Assembly: GCF_900112595.1 (NCBI RefSeq)
Contig: NZ_FOMI01000002.1
Location: forward strand, 140,690-204,689
Source: Algibacter pectinivorans
GTDB lineage: Bacteria > Bacteroidota > Bacteroidia > Flavobacteriales > Flavobacteriaceae
Reading direction: 5' to 3'
DNA length: 64,000 bases
In this document: piece by piece, positions 1-8,636 of the stretch
Layout: every line of letters starts with the position of its first letter
How positions within the stretch are numbered: the stretch's first letter is position 1
The notes under the pieces: generated by a model
The model's input: only the letters and a program-made list of their open reading frames with translations
The model's database searches: none
Told to the model about the DNA's origin: nothing
Translations under genes and position numbers: made by a program

Positions 1-1
1 T

Positions 2-646
2 TATACAGATACTAATTTTACTACCAAAAACAACACTATTGTTGAAATAAATATCCCGCAAGCTTCTGGTAACGAAACCATAGCCAATCAAATTAATTCT
101 GAAATTAATAAAGCAATCATTTCAGCTTTACACCTAGGATATCCCGATGAGATTACCTCAACTTCAATAGAAGAAAGTATTGCTTCCTTCACCGAAGAAT
201 TCAAGGCATTTAAAAATGATTTTCCAGAAACTGGCGAGCAATGGGAAGCACAAATAGATGGCGAGGTTATATATCAATCTCCAGAGCTAACTACCATAGC
301 TATTACTAGCTATATAAACACCGGTGGTGCACATGGTAATTTGAGTATTTCCTTTTTAAATTTTAATTCTGAAACTGGACAACCCCTTAAAAACAATGAT
401 TTGTTCACCAACATGGAAGGCTTCAAAACATTATCTAAATCGTACTTTACAACAGCCACGATAGATAAAAGTCTACTTCTAGACATTGAATCATTTAAAT
501 TACCGCAAAATATTGGCTATAGCGAAGACGGTATTATTTTACTTTACAACACCTATGAAATCGCACCATATTCTAGCGGAATAATTGAGTTTGCAGTTCC
601 CTTTAAAGCTGCAGCACCTTTTTTAGTTTTTAATAGCTCTTTTTAA
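2..646 (+). CDS. DUF4163/DUF3298-type protein, C-terminal part (5' end outside window)
   Basis: The reading frame is open from the left edge (frame starting at base 2) to the TAA at 644-646, so the gene begins outside the window. The visible 214 residues carry the TGGAHGN motif (about residue 109 of the visible part) typical of the DUF4163-DUF3298 pair, followed by the segment with NSETGQPL and the C-terminal APYSSG-like strand of DUF3298 (seen as IAPYSSGIIEF). Proteins of this family are usually exported or lipoproteins of unknown function; the signal sequence would lie upstream. The last 24 bases overlap the convergent DinB-like gene. Family assignment is firm, function unknown. Confidence 0.85.
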   Translation, partial: YTDTNFTTKNNTIVEINIPQASGNETIANQINSEINKAIISALHLGYPDEITSTSIEESIASFTEEFKAFKNDFPETGEQWEAQIDGEVIYQSPELTTIAITSYINTGGAHGNLSISFLNFNSETGQPLKNNDLFTNMEGFKTLSKSYFTTATIDKSLLLDIESFKLPQNIGYSEDGIILLYNTYEIAPYSSGIIEFAVPFKAAAPFLVFNSSF

Positions 647-1087
647 GGCTAAAATATAACCTTGATGCATTGCTTCATGCAGAAGGATGAACTGTAAAGC
701 ATCGTCTATATTGGTTAGCGTATTTCCTGTTGTAGACACCGTGTACGCGTTATATTCTTTGAACACGCCATTTTTATAATCTAACTCAAGATCATTTATC
801 GTTGAAGTTAGCAACGCTTTAATCTCATCTACCTCAGCCTGTGTAACAGGACCTTCTGGCTTACTATCCTTTCTATATTTATTTACCAATGCATCACTAA
901 CTTTCATTGGTAATCCCGATAACTTATAGGCCAATAATTGAGCGGTAACCACAACGTGTCCAATATTCCATATAATATTATTGTTAAATCCTTCTGGAAT
1001 TTTATTTAAATCTTCTAGCGCGTGGTCTTCAATATGTTTCTTAAATATCGGACGAATATTATTTAGTACTTTAAAGGTAAATTGCAT
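623..1087 (-). CDS. DinB-family protein
   Basis: A 154-residue protein with the four-helix DinB/YfiT layout: the first conserved histidine region reads IIWNIGHVVVTAQLL and the C-terminal helix reads LHEAMHQGYIL, placing the His residues that bind a metal in this superfamily. Family members are metal-dependent thiol transferases or simply uncharacterised DinB-like proteins; the substrate cannot be read from the sequence. It starts with ATG and lies tail to tail with the DUF3298-type gene, overlapping it by 24 bases. No operon partner on its own strand is seen. Confidence 0.85.
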   Translation of the reverse strand: MQFTFKVLNNIRPIFKKHIEDHALEDLNKIPEGFNNNIIWNIGHVVVTAQLLAYKLSGLPMKVSDALVNKYRKDSKPEGPVTQAEVDEIKALLTSTINDLELDYKNGVFKEYNAYTVSTTGNTLTNIDDALQFILLHEAMHQGYILALKRAIKN

Positions 1088-1196
1088 TTTATTTAATTTT
1101 TTGATAAATATAGTATTTATGGTGTAATTGCTTTTATTTGTTGGTAAGATTCTTTAGATTTCCTTATTCAAGAAAATAAAGTAAACAGAATTATTT

Positions 1197-1553
1197 ATGA
1201 AAAAAGTATACTATTTAAAAACCTGTAGCACTTGTACTAGAATATTAAAAGAACTCCATTTACCCTCAGATTTTGTTTTACAAGACATTAAATCTGAAGC
1301 TATAACGGTAAAACAAGTTGAAGCCATGGAAGCCCTTGCTGGCAGTTACGAAGCCCTTTTTAGTAAACGATCTAAACTTTACAAGGAAATGGATTTAAAA
1401 AATCAAGACCTTACTGAAAAAGACTTTAAACACTACATTTTAGAACATTACACATTTTTAAGCAGACCAGTAATTATTATTGATAATCACATATTTATAG
1501 GAAACTCGAAAAAAACGATCGAAAACGTTAAAAACCACCTTAGCAGTAGTTAA
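1197..1553 (+). CDS. ArsC/Spx-family thioredoxin-fold protein
   Basis: At 118 residues this is the normal size for the ArsC/Spx/YffB family. It opens with KKVYYLKTCSTCTRIL, giving a CxxC-type site (Cys10 and Cys13) at the thioredoxin-fold N-terminus, and ends with the family's cis-Pro region RPVIIIDNHIFIGN. ArsC proteins reduce arsenate, whereas many flavobacterial members have no shown arsenate activity, and no arsenic genes are nearby, so only the fold is called. The ATG at 1197 follows an A/T-rich leader without Shine-Dalgarno sequence, as usual here. Confidence 0.85.
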   Translation: MKKVYYLKTCSTCTRILKELHLPSDFVLQDIKSEAITVKQVEAMEALAGSYEALFSKRSKLYKEMDLKNQDLTEKDFKHYILEHYTFLSRPVIIIDNHIFIGNSKKTIENVKNHLSSS

Positions 1554-1667
1554 ATATCTGTTAATAAAGGCATATCAGTCAATATTCAATTTAAACGAGA
1601 CAACCACCGCGACACTCTAAACGTATATTTGGTATATCAATAAATGTTTAATTTAAATCAATATACA

Positions 1668-2000
1668 ATGAGTAATAACGGAAATACATTTTTAGGAATA
1701 TTAGCAGGTACAGCAATTGGAGCTACCTTAGGAATTTTATTCGCACCAGATAAAGGAGCAAATACAAGACAGCGTATTAGCGACGAGGCACAATTAGCGA
1801 AACAAAAAATTAGTGAAACGGCCACCGAGTTAAAAGAACAAGTGGTAAATACCGCTACAGAAAAAAAGCAAACGTTAGATGAGCAAATGGAATCGTTAAT
1901 TTCAAGTGCAAGTTATAAAGCAGACGATGTTATAAACACTCTTGAAAGCAAATTAAAAGCCTTAAAAGAGAAGAATAAAAAATTACAAAAAACATCATAA
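1668..2000 (+). CDS. YtxH domain-containing protein
   Basis: The protein has one glycine-rich N-terminal membrane segment (FLGILAGTAIGATLGILFAP) followed by DKGANTRQRI and a long charged helix with Ala/Lys/Glu repeats, the YtxH/gas-vesicle-like architecture. I prefer the ATG at 1668, giving MSNNGNTFLG and 110 residues as in relatives, over the in-frame ATG at 1644, which adds eight residues. It is the first gene of a three-gene set with 3-base and 1-base gaps. YtxH proteins are envelope stress proteins of unknown mechanism. Confidence 0.85.
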   Translation: MSNNGNTFLGILAGTAIGATLGILFAPDKGANTRQRISDEAQLAKQKISETATELKEQVVNTATEKKQTLDEQMESLISSASYKADDVINTLESKLKALKEKNKKLQKTS

Positions 2001-2003
2001 TTT

Positions 2004-2351
2004 ATGAGTTTAATAGATTCAATAAGCGAAACAAATGCCAAGGCTAGCGATGTTGGTGAGAAGTATTTAAAAACCTCTTACAAGTATTATAAGCTTAAAA
2101 TATTTCAGCAGTTATCTATATCAACAAGCTTAATTTTTAAAATTGTTATTATAGGAGGCCTGTTACTAATAGGCTTAAGTTTTTCGGCCATCGCCTTAGC
2201 CTTTTTAATTGGTAAAGCTCTTGGAAGCTATACCTTAGGGTTTGTTATTGTTGGAATTCTATTTTTATGCTTATCCCTTATATCGTACTTTTTAAGAAAG
2301 CACATTAACAATTATACAGTAAAATTATTATCAGAAAAGTTTTTTAATTAA
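2004..2351 (+). CDS. Holin-superfamily III-like membrane protein
   Basis: A 115-residue protein with a soluble N-terminus and two adjacent hydrophobic segments (about residues 46-66 and 77-95) ending in FLRKHINNYTVKLL. Size, topology and position directly after a YtxH gene match the chromosomal 'phage holin family' proteins (Phage_holin_3_6 type) of Bacteroidota, which are not phage remnants but envelope stress proteins. No phage genes lie nearby, so the word holin should not be read as lysis function. Three bases separate it from the YtxH gene. Confidence 0.7.
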   Translation: MSLIDSISETNAKASDVGEKYLKTSYKYYKLKIFQQLSISTSLIFKIVIIGGLLLIGLSFSAIALAFLIGKALGSYTLGFVIVGILFLCLSLISYFLRKHINNYTVKLLSEKFFN

Positions 2352-2352
2352 A

Positions 2353-2553
2353 ATGAAAACATACCAAGACATAGAGAGTATAGAACGCGATTTAAAAATT
2401 TTAAATTTAGAACGCCAAATAGCCTTTGAAGAAATAAAATCTTTAAAAGAAGCTTATAAGGACGATTTAAAACCTTTTAATTGGATACAAAGCGCGGTAA
2501 AAATAGCTGGTAAATTTGGTGGTATGTTGTTATTAAAAAAGATAATTAAATAA
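2353..2553 (+). CDS. Small basic protein of the YtxH/holin operon
   Basis: This 66-residue protein has an amphipathic helical N-terminal half (IERDLKILNLERQIAFEEIK) and a C-terminal basic, mildly hydrophobic helix (GMLLLKKIIK) that could lie on a membrane. It starts one base after the stop of the holin-like gene and is followed by a strong terminator, so it closes the operon. Similar small proteins commonly accompany YtxH and holin-like genes in flavobacteria; I cannot give it a function. Confidence 0.75.
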   Translation: MKTYQDIESIERDLKILNLERQIAFEEIKSLKEAYKDDLKPFNWIQSAVKIAGKFGGMLLLKKIIK

Positions 2554-2607
2554 AAACACTATCGAGCTACTGGCTTGAAGTTAAAAATTTTATGAAAAAG
2601 AAAACCT

Positions 2608-2640
2608 AAAAAGCTTGGTATTTATACCAGGCTTTTTTTG
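2608..2640 (+). terminator. Rho-independent terminator of the YtxH operon
   Basis: AAAAAGCTTGGTAT pairs with ATACCAGGCTTTTT (one mismatch, tight loop), followed by a T tract. The A-rich left arm would also let it work on the other strand, behind the tRNA gene. Confidence 0.8.
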
Positions 2641-2671
2641 GGTTTAATTTAAAAACTAAACCCCACAAAAA

Positions 2672-2697
2672 AACCCGATACTTTCGTATCGGGTTTT
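2672..2697 (-). terminator. Terminator downstream of tRNA-Asn
   Basis: AAACCCGATAC-TTTC-GTATCGGGTTT is a perfect hairpin just 3' of the tRNA on the minus strand, with a T tract on that strand (the A run at 2667-2673). Confidence 0.8.
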
Positions 2698-2703
2698 GTT
2701 TTG

Positions 2704-2777
2704 CTCCTTCTCTAGGGCTCGAACCTAGGACCCTCTGATTAACAGTCAGATGCTCTAACCAACTGAGCTAAGAAGGA
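2704..2777 (-). tRNA. tRNA-Asn (GTT)
   Basis: Read on the minus strand the 74 bases fold as a tRNA: acceptor TCCTTCT/AGAAGGA with discriminator G, D arm GCTCAGTTGGTTAGAGC, anticodon stem TCTGA/TCAGA with loop CTGTTAA (anticodon GTT, Asn), and T arm CTAGG-TTCGAGC-CCTAG. The CCA end is not encoded. A hairpin terminator follows. Confidence 0.97.
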
Positions 2778-2849
2778 GTGTGCTTTTCTACTTAGCGAGT
2801 GCAAATATAAATTGTTTTTTAGTTTCTGCAAACATTTTTTAAAAAAAAT

Positions 2850-4196
2850 TTAGCCAAATATTGCTTTATAGATATCATTACCATTCGCAAACAATACTAG
2901 CGCTATTAAAATAAAGAAACCAACCATTTGTGCATACTCCATAAATTTATCTCCAGGCTTTCTTCCAGATATCATTTCGTATAATAAAAACATAACATGA
3001 CCACCATCTAACGCAGGTATTGGTAATAAATTTAAAACCCCTAACATAATAGATAAAAAGGCTGTAATGTTCCAAAACACTTGCCAGCTCCAAAAGCTAG
3101 GAAAGATATCGTAAATAGCTTTAAAGCCACCTACGCCTTTATACGCACCTGTACTTGGGGTAAAAATAGCACCTAATTGATCCCAATAGGAAACAACCTT
3201 GTCCTTAGCCTTACCTAAACCAACAGGAATAGACTCTAAAAAGCTATAATCTTTTACATCAAAGTTATAATACCCTAAAGTTTCTAAAGTTTCAGGGGTT
3301 GATGCTCCCGCTACAACAATACCTAATTTAGCATCTTTATTAACTTTAAGCGGTACATTTATTTCTTGTTCACCTCTTTTAACAGTGGCCGAAACGTCCT
3401 GACCTTTAAATTTTTCTAAAACCGTTTTAACCTCATCGGCATATTTAGTTTTAACACCGTTTAATCCTAAAAAGATATCACCTTGCTTTAAACCACTAGC
3501 CTTATTGTAAGACGTATCTGGAACTTGAATAACAACAAAAGGCTGTCTTAAGCTAATAAATCCGGTTTCTTTAGAATCTAATAATTGTGCTAAAAAATCT
3601 TCGGGCATAGTAACGGTAGATTGTTTACCATCACGCTCTATTAAAATCTCATTTCCAAATAGTACTTTTTCAGAAATTTCAGAAAAAGTCTCAATTTTAT
3701 CGCCATCAACAGCTAATATTTTATCGCCTGTAAGTAAACCTGCATTATTTGCAACCGTACTTTCAATAACTAAACCATCGGTTATATTTTCATTTGGCAA
3801 AAACGTATCACCATAAAAATAACTCATCCCAATATAAATGAAAATGGCTAATAAAAAGTTAACCGTTACACCACCAAGCATAATAATTAAACGTTGCCAT
3901 GCGGGTTTAGATCTAAATTCCCATGGCTGTGGTTCTTGTGCCATTTGTTCGGTATCCATACTCTCATCAATCATACCCGAAATCTTAACATAACCACCTA
4001 AGGGCAACCAACCAATACCATATTCTGTTCCGCCTATTTTTTTCTTAAACAAAGAGAACTTAACATCGAAAAATAAATAAAACTTTTCTACTCTTGTTTT
4101 AAAAGCCTTTGCAGGAATAAAATGCCCTAATTCGTGCAGTACAATTAGCAACGAAAGACTTAGTAAAAACTGAGATATCTTTATAACAAACTCCAT
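2850..4196 (-). CDS. rseP: RIP metalloprotease RseP (site-2 protease)
   Basis: A 448-residue inner-membrane zinc protease that cleaves within membrane segments, typically anti-sigma factors and leftover signal peptides. Seen directly: HELGH at residues 21-25 (zinc ligands and catalytic Glu), LDGGH at 396-400 (third ligand), a GGYV segment near residue 68, two PDZ-like stretches at about 125-195 and 215-285, and hydrophobic segments near both ends. It starts with ATG and has a -7 element CAAAAGTA (minus-strand TACTTTTG) 31 bases upstream. It is transcribed away from the SCO gene; its anti-sigma substrate is not in the window. Confidence 0.95.
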   Translation of the reverse strand: MEFVIKISQFLLSLSLLIVLHELGHFIPAKAFKTRVEKFYLFFDVKFSLFKKKIGGTEYGIGWLPLGGYVKISGMIDESMDTEQMAQEPQPWEFRSKPAWQRLIIMLGGVTVNFLLAIFIYIGMSYFYGDTFLPNENITDGLVIESTVANNAGLLTGDKILAVDGDKIETFSEISEKVLFGNEILIERDGKQSTVTMPEDFLAQLLDSKETGFISLRQPFVVIQVPDTSYNKASGLKQGDIFLGLNGVKTKYADEVKTVLEKFKGQDVSATVKRGEQEINVPLKVNKDAKLGIVVAGASTPETLETLGYYNFDVKDYSFLESIPVGLGKAKDKVVSYWDQLGAIFTPSTGAYKGVGGFKAIYDIFPSFWSWQVFWNITAFLSIMLGVLNLLPIPALDGGHVMFLLYEMISGRKPGDKFMEYAQMVGFFILIALVLFANGNDIYKAIFG

Positions 4197-4226
4197 ATAT
4201 AGCTTAACATTATTTTTTTAATCGCA

Positions 4227-4234
4227 CAAAAGTA
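4227..4234 (-). promoter_or_regulatory. -7 promoter element of rseP
   Basis: Minus-strand TACTTTTG matches the Bacteroidota housekeeping -7 consensus TAnnTTTG, 31 bases ahead of the ATG. Confidence 0.6.
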
Positions 4235-4331
4235 AGCTTTTAAACCAAGTTTAAAAAGAGAATCGCATAATGCCCTCTGTTTTAACACTATTTTATGCCT
4301 TAAGAAAAAGGTATTACACTAAAAATCATTG

Positions 4332-4339
4332 TATTTTTG
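4332..4339 (+). promoter_or_regulatory. -7 promoter element of the SCO gene
   Basis: TATTTTTG matches TAnnTTTG and lies 27 bases before the ATG at 4366. Confidence 0.55.
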
Positions 4340-4365
4340 TTACGTTTTAATAAAAAAACTCTTAA

Positions 4366-5040
4366 ATGCTATCGTTTTTTAAAGATTATAAAGTGTTTGC
4401 CATAGTTTTTGGCGTTATTTCCATTATAATAATTACTATTATTTATAACACTTTAAATGTTTACCAACCGTTACCTATTTACCAACCCACCATGGTAAGT
4501 ACAGAACTTGTTGATAGCACTATACAACATCAAAAAAAATATCATAAAATAGCCGATTTTAGTTTAACTAACCAAAACGGTAAAACTATTACTCAAGAGG
4601 ACTACAAGGATAAAATTTACGTGGCCGATTTCTTTTTTACAACTTGCCAAACCATTTGCCCTATTATGACTACTAATATGGCGGAAATTCAAAACGAAAT
4701 TTTAAACGATGATGAAGTTATGCTTCTCTCGCACTCGGTAACTCCTGAAATAGATACTGTTGCACAGTTAAAGCGTTATGCTATTAAAAAAGGTGTAAAT
4801 GATAAAAAATGGAACTTGGTTACTGGCGATAAAAAAGAAATTTATAAACTAGCCAGAAAAAGCTATTTAGCCGTAAAAGATCAAGGCGATGGTGGCCCTT
4901 TTGACATGGTACATACCGAAAACTTTATGCTCATTGACAAAAAACGTCAAATACGAGGTTTTTATGATGGTACAAATACCGAAGATATTAAACGTCTACT
5001 AAAGGATATCGAAATACTTAAAGCATCTTATAACCATTAA
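4366..5040 (+). CDS. SCO1/SenC family protein
   Basis: A 224-residue membrane-anchored thioredoxin-fold protein: one N-terminal transmembrane segment (about residues 8-30), then the periplasmic domain with the copper-binding CxxxC (Cys94 and Cys98 in FTTCQTICPIM) and the third ligand His183 (MVHTENFML). SCO proteins deliver copper to the CuA site of cytochrome c oxidase or act as thiol reductases. The length is typical for the family. It stands upstream of feoA with 136 bases between; no oxidase genes are in the window, so its target cannot be named. Confidence 0.93.
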   Translation: MLSFFKDYKVFAIVFGVISIIIITIIYNTLNVYQPLPIYQPTMVSTELVDSTIQHQKKYHKIADFSLTNQNGKTITQEDYKDKIYVADFFFTTCQTICPIMTTNMAEIQNEILNDDEVMLLSHSVTPEIDTVAQLKRYAIKKGVNDKKWNLVTGDKKEIYKLARKSYLAVKDQGDGGPFDMVHTENFMLIDKKRQIRGFYDGTNTEDIKRLLKDIEILKASYNH

Positions 5041-5142
5041 AAAACATCTAAATTTTACTTGTATTTAGCATTTGGTAATTAACAACTGTTAAATATTTAC
5101 TTAATTTAATAGGTTAAACTTTCTCCTTTTAAACTTTTACAC

Positions 5143-5150
5143 TACTTTTG
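5143..5150 (+). promoter_or_regulatory. -7 promoter element of feoAB
   Basis: TACTTTTG, 27 bases before the TTG start of feoA, matches TAnnTTTG. Confidence 0.55.
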
Positions 5151-5176
5151 ACTCTTTAAAATCAATCTAAATAAGC

Positions 5177-5413
5177 TTGCAAGACACTTTAGCACATTTA
5201 AAACGTGGAGAACGCGCCGTTATTACTGATGTTTCGTCTAGCCACATTCCCTTAAAGCTATTAGAAATGGGCTGTTTACCAGGGATTTCAGTAGAACTAG
5301 TTCAAGTTGCGCCATTTCAAGACCCAATGTATTTAAATATAAACGGGTCGCACTTAGCTATTAGAAAAGAAACTGCTTCTCATATTTTAATTGAAAAAGT
5401 GGCATATGAGTAA
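5177..5413 (+). CDS. feoA: Ferrous iron transport protein A (FeoA)
   Basis: A 78-residue SH3-like FeoA domain with the family signature LLEMGCLPGISVELVQVAPFQDPM and a C-terminal IRKETASHILIE strand. FeoA is a cytosolic partner of the FeoB iron transporter. The start is TTG: the frame is closed by a TAA nine bases upstream and contains no ATG or GTG before the conserved part, so TTG at 5177 is the only reasonable start, unusual in this window. Its last 8 bases overlap feoB, indicating translational coupling. Confidence 0.93.
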   Translation: MQDTLAHLKRGERAVITDVSSSHIPLKLLEMGCLPGISVELVQVAPFQDPMYLNINGSHLAIRKETASHILIEKVAYE

Positions 5414-7505
5414 ACAAATAAATGTCGCTCTAATTGGTAATCCTAATACGGGAAAAACATCGGTTTTTAATGCCTTAACGGGATTAAATCAAAAAGTTGG
5501 AAATTATCCAGGTATTACAGTCGAAAAGAAACAAGGCATTTGCAAATTACCGCGTGGTGTAAAAGCACATATTATAGATTTACCTGGTACTTACAGTTTA
5601 AATGCATCGTCGCTAGACGAAAATGTTGTAATTGAACTTTTACTAAATAAAAACGATAAAGATTTTCCTGATATTGCAGTTGTAGTTACCGATGTTGAAA
5701 ACCTAAAACGAAATCTTTTACTCTTTACACAAATTAAAGATTTACAGATTCCTACTTTACTGGTTATCAATATGGCCGACCGCATGACTCGCAAGGGTAT
5801 TTCGTTAGATATCGATTACTTAGAATCGAAACTAAACACAAAAATTGCCCTAGTAAGTACTAGAAAAAACACAGGTATAGACACCTTAAAACAGCTAATT
5901 TCTAACTACAAAGACATATCTGTTAAGCCCTGTTTAGACATGTCTAAAATTGATCCTGTATATTTTGAAGACTTAAAAAAAACATTTCCTAGCCAATTAA
6001 TTTATAAATTGTGGCTTGTTATTACCCAAGATGTAAATTTTGGTACCATTTCTAGAAAAGAATTTAAAACGGTTGAAGATTTTAAAACCAAGCAAAAAGG
6101 AGATTTAAAAAGGCTTCAACAAAAAGAAACTATAAAGCGTTATCAATTTATAAATGAAGTCCTTAAAAAAGGAAAAACTGTAGATTTATCTCAAGCCAAA
6201 GATTTACGCACTAAATTAGATCGTGTTTTAACGCATAAAGTTTGGGGCTATGTTATTTTTGCCGCCATTTTACTGCTCATTTTTCAAGCTATTTACGATT
6301 GGTCTGGTATTCCAATGGACTTTATAGACGAATCGTTTTCATCCCTTAGTGAATGGGTAAAAAACCAATTACCAAAAGGTGCTTTTACCAATTTACTAGC
6401 CGAAGGTATTATACCTGGCTTAGGTGGTATTGTAATATTTATTCCGCAAATAGCCTTTCTATTCTTATTTATGGCTATACTAGAAGAATCTGGTTATATG
6501 AGTCGCGTGGTGTTTTTAATGGATAGAATCATGCGCCGTTTTGGACTAAGTGGAAAAAGTGTAGTACCACTAATTTCTGGAACAGCTTGTGCTATTCCTG
6601 CAATTATGGCAACACGTAATATTGAAAGCTGGAAAGAACGTCTAATCACCATTTTAGTAACACCATTTACAACCTGTGCTGCGCGTTTACCGGTTTACCT
6701 TATAATTATCGCACTGGTAATACCCGAAAATCGCATTTTTGGTTTAAGCTACCAAGCGCTAACCCTAATGCTACTTTATCTTATTGGTTTCGGGACCGCC
6801 ATTACTTCAGCATATATTTTAAACAAAGTTCTAAAAATAAAAGGCAAAACATTTTTTGTAATAGAAATGCCTAATTACAAATTACCACTGTTTAAAAATG
6901 TAGCGATTACGGTAATAGAAAAAACAAAAGCTTTTATATTTGGCGCAGGTAAAATAATTTTAGCAATTTCTATTGTACTTTGGTTCCTAGCATCATACGG
7001 CCCAGGCGAACAATTTAATAATGCCGAAAACATAATCCAAACAACCTATGCCTCCAAAGACCTATCTTCAGAAGACATTCAAAATAAAATAGCTTCGCAT
7101 AAGTTAGAACACTCGTTTATAGGTATTGCAGGTCATGCCATAGAACCCGTTATAAGACCTTTGGGTTACGACTGGAAAATTGGTATTGCACTAATAAGCA
7201 GTTTTGCAGCCCGCGAAGTGTTTGTAGGTACATTAGCTACTATTTACAGTGTTGGTAGCGATGAAGAAGAAACCATAAAAAACCGAATGGCAGGCGAGGT
7301 AAATCCTATTTTAGGAGGCCCTTTATTCACCTTAGCTTCTGGGATATCTCTTCTATTATTCTATGCCTTTGCTATGCAGTGCATGAGTACCTTAGCTATT
7401 GTAAAAAAAGAAACCAACAGCTGGAAATGGCCTTTATTACAACTCGTTATTATGACGGTTTTTGCTTACCTTGTAGCATTAATGGCTTTTCAATTTTTGA
7501 AATGA
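5406..7505 (+). CDS. feoB: Ferrous iron transporter B (FeoB)
   Basis: FeoB imports Fe2+ across the inner membrane. The N-terminal G domain shows G1 GNPNTGKTS (11-19), G3 DLPGTYS and G4 NMAD; a linker is followed by the membrane domain with paired Gate motifs, recognisable in SGKSVVPLISGTACAIPAIM and TPFTTCAARLPVYLI, both with the conserved Cys. I choose ATG at 5406 (699 residues), which overlaps feoA, over an in-frame TTG at 5391 lying inside feoA. A small Cys-rich gene follows. Length is normal for the family. Confidence 0.97.
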   Translation: MSKQINVALIGNPNTGKTSVFNALTGLNQKVGNYPGITVEKKQGICKLPRGVKAHIIDLPGTYSLNASSLDENVVIELLLNKNDKDFPDIAVVVTDVENLKRNLLLFTQIKDLQIPTLLVINMADRMTRKGISLDIDYLESKLNTKIALVSTRKNTGIDTLKQLISNYKDISVKPCLDMSKIDPVYFEDLKKTFPSQLIYKLWLVITQDVNFGTISRKEFKTVEDFKTKQKGDLKRLQQKETIKRYQFINEVLKKGKTVDLSQAKDLRTKLDRVLTHKVWGYVIFAAILLLIFQAIYDWSGIPMDFIDESFSSLSEWVKNQLPKGAFTNLLAEGIIPGLGGIVIFIPQIAFLFLFMAILEESGYMSRVVFLMDRIMRRFGLSGKSVVPLISGTACAIPAIMATRNIESWKERLITILVTPFTTCAARLPVYLIIIALVIPENRIFGLSYQALTLMLLYLIGFGTAITSAYILNKVLKIKGKTFFVIEMPNYKLPLFKNVAITVIEKTKAFIFGAGKIILAISIVLWFLASYGPGEQFNNAENIIQTTYASKDLSSEDIQNKIASHKLEHSFIGIAGHAIEPVIRPLGYDWKIGIALISSFAAREVFVGTLATIYSVGSDEEETIKNRMAGEVNPILGGPLFTLASGISLLLFYAFAMQCMSTLAIVKKETNSWKWPLLQLVIMTVFAYLVALMAFQFLK

Positions 7506-7532
7506 AACTAGTTTAATTTCGACTTATAGAAC

Positions 7533-7670
7533 ATGAACGACATTATTCAAAACATATTAGTTTTTACAGCAATGGCTTTAGCCTTAACTTTTTTGGTTAA
7601 AAAATTCTTCTGGAAAAAATCCAAACCAAAAAAAGCATGTGGTGGCGACGATGGTTGTGGCTGCCATTAA
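7533..7670 (+). CDS. FeoB-associated Cys-rich membrane protein
   Basis: A 45-residue protein starting 27 bases after feoB. One transmembrane segment (about residues 4-23) is followed by a basic stretch KKFFWKKSKPKK and the tail ACGGDDGCGCH with three Cys. This is the architecture of the small FeoB-associated Cys-rich membrane proteins found behind feoB in many bacteria, proposed to handle Fe2+ or regulate FeoB. The role is inferred from position and composition; the start ATG is the only one available. Confidence 0.85.
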   Translation: MNDIIQNILVFTAMALALTFLVKKFFWKKSKPKKACGGDDGCGCH

Positions 7671-7764
7671 GCACAAATAAATTTAAAACAAATTGCATTT
7701 ACCCTCTGCATATTTACACTTTTTATTGTTTCTTTATGTTCTTACAAACAAACTTAAATAACCA

Positions 7765-8634
7765 ATGAGAAAATCACTTTTACTTTCAATAATTACATTC
7801 GTATTATTTTCAATAAGCACCAAAGCTCAAAAAAGAGGACAAACAATTACTTTATTTGATGAAGACTTAAGTCTTTTTGAGAAATGGAATGGCGTACCAC
7901 ACAAAACTATTCAAGGCCTGCCAGAAGGCACTTATCAATCAGACAATGTGCATAAAGGAACAGCCTTAGGCCTAAATAACGACCTAAAAAATGTTTTCAC
8001 AATTATTAAAGAAAACAATGAGCCTGTGTTAAAAATTACAGGCGAAATTTATGGCGGCTTAACCACTATAGCATCTTACAAAAATTATCATTTAAGCATC
8101 TATTTTAAATGGGGCGATAAAAAATGGGAACCAAGACTAGAAGATCTTAGAGATTCTGGTATTTTATATCATGCCCACGGCGAACACGGAAGCTTTTGGA
8201 ATACTTGGAAAGCAAGTTTAGAATATCAAGTACAAGAAACCGACTTAGGCGATTTTATTCCCCTTGGTGGCACAACAGGACAACCTAAAGTTGAAATTAG
8301 AGGTACTCAAGCAACACCAAGAAATAAATACAATCCTAACTCTAACGTATATTTAGAAAAAATAGGCTATACAAGCGCCTCCAAAGAGCTAGACATGCCT
8401 CATGGCGAATGGAATCATTTAGAAATTTACGTAGTTGGCAACGATGCTGTTCATCTTGTAAATGGCGAAATTGTTATGGTTATAGAAAATGCTACAAAAA
8501 AAGATGGCAGTATTTTAGACCAAGGACAAATACAATTACAATCTGAAGCTGCCGAATGCTACTACAAACAATTCACTTTAACAGGTATTAAAAAATTTCC
8601 TAAAAAAATAAAAAAACAGGTTAAGTTTAAATAA
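7765..8634 (+). CDS. Secreted DUF1080 (3-keto-disaccharide hydrolase-like) protein
   Basis: The 289-residue protein has a signal peptide (MRKSLLLSIITFVLFSISTKA, with the cut likely after SIS-TKA) and the concanavalin-like DUF1080 fold: ITLFDEDLSLFEKWNG at the mature N-terminus, FKWGDKKWEPR and RDSGILYHAHGE in the middle, and EWNHLEIYVVGND with VNGEIVMVIENA near the end. Members include 3-keto-disaccharide hydrolases and many uncharacterised glycan-related proteins. The gene stands alone and meets the DtxR-type repressor gene tail to tail with a 2-base gap. Confidence 0.88.
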   Translation: MRKSLLLSIITFVLFSISTKAQKRGQTITLFDEDLSLFEKWNGVPHKTIQGLPEGTYQSDNVHKGTALGLNNDLKNVFTIIKENNEPVLKITGEIYGGLTTIASYKNYHLSIYFKWGDKKWEPRLEDLRDSGILYHAHGEHGSFWNTWKASLEYQVQETDLGDFIPLGGTTGQPKVEIRGTQATPRNKYNPNSNVYLEKIGYTSASKELDMPHGEWNHLEIYVVGNDAVHLVNGEIVMVIENATKKDGSILDQGQIQLQSEAAECYYKQFTLTGIKKFPKKIKKQVKFK

Positions 8635-8636
8635 AT

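Noticed and set aside
2004-2351. Prophage holin
   Set aside because: No lysin, phage structural or integrase genes nearby; the context is the chromosomal YtxH stress operon.
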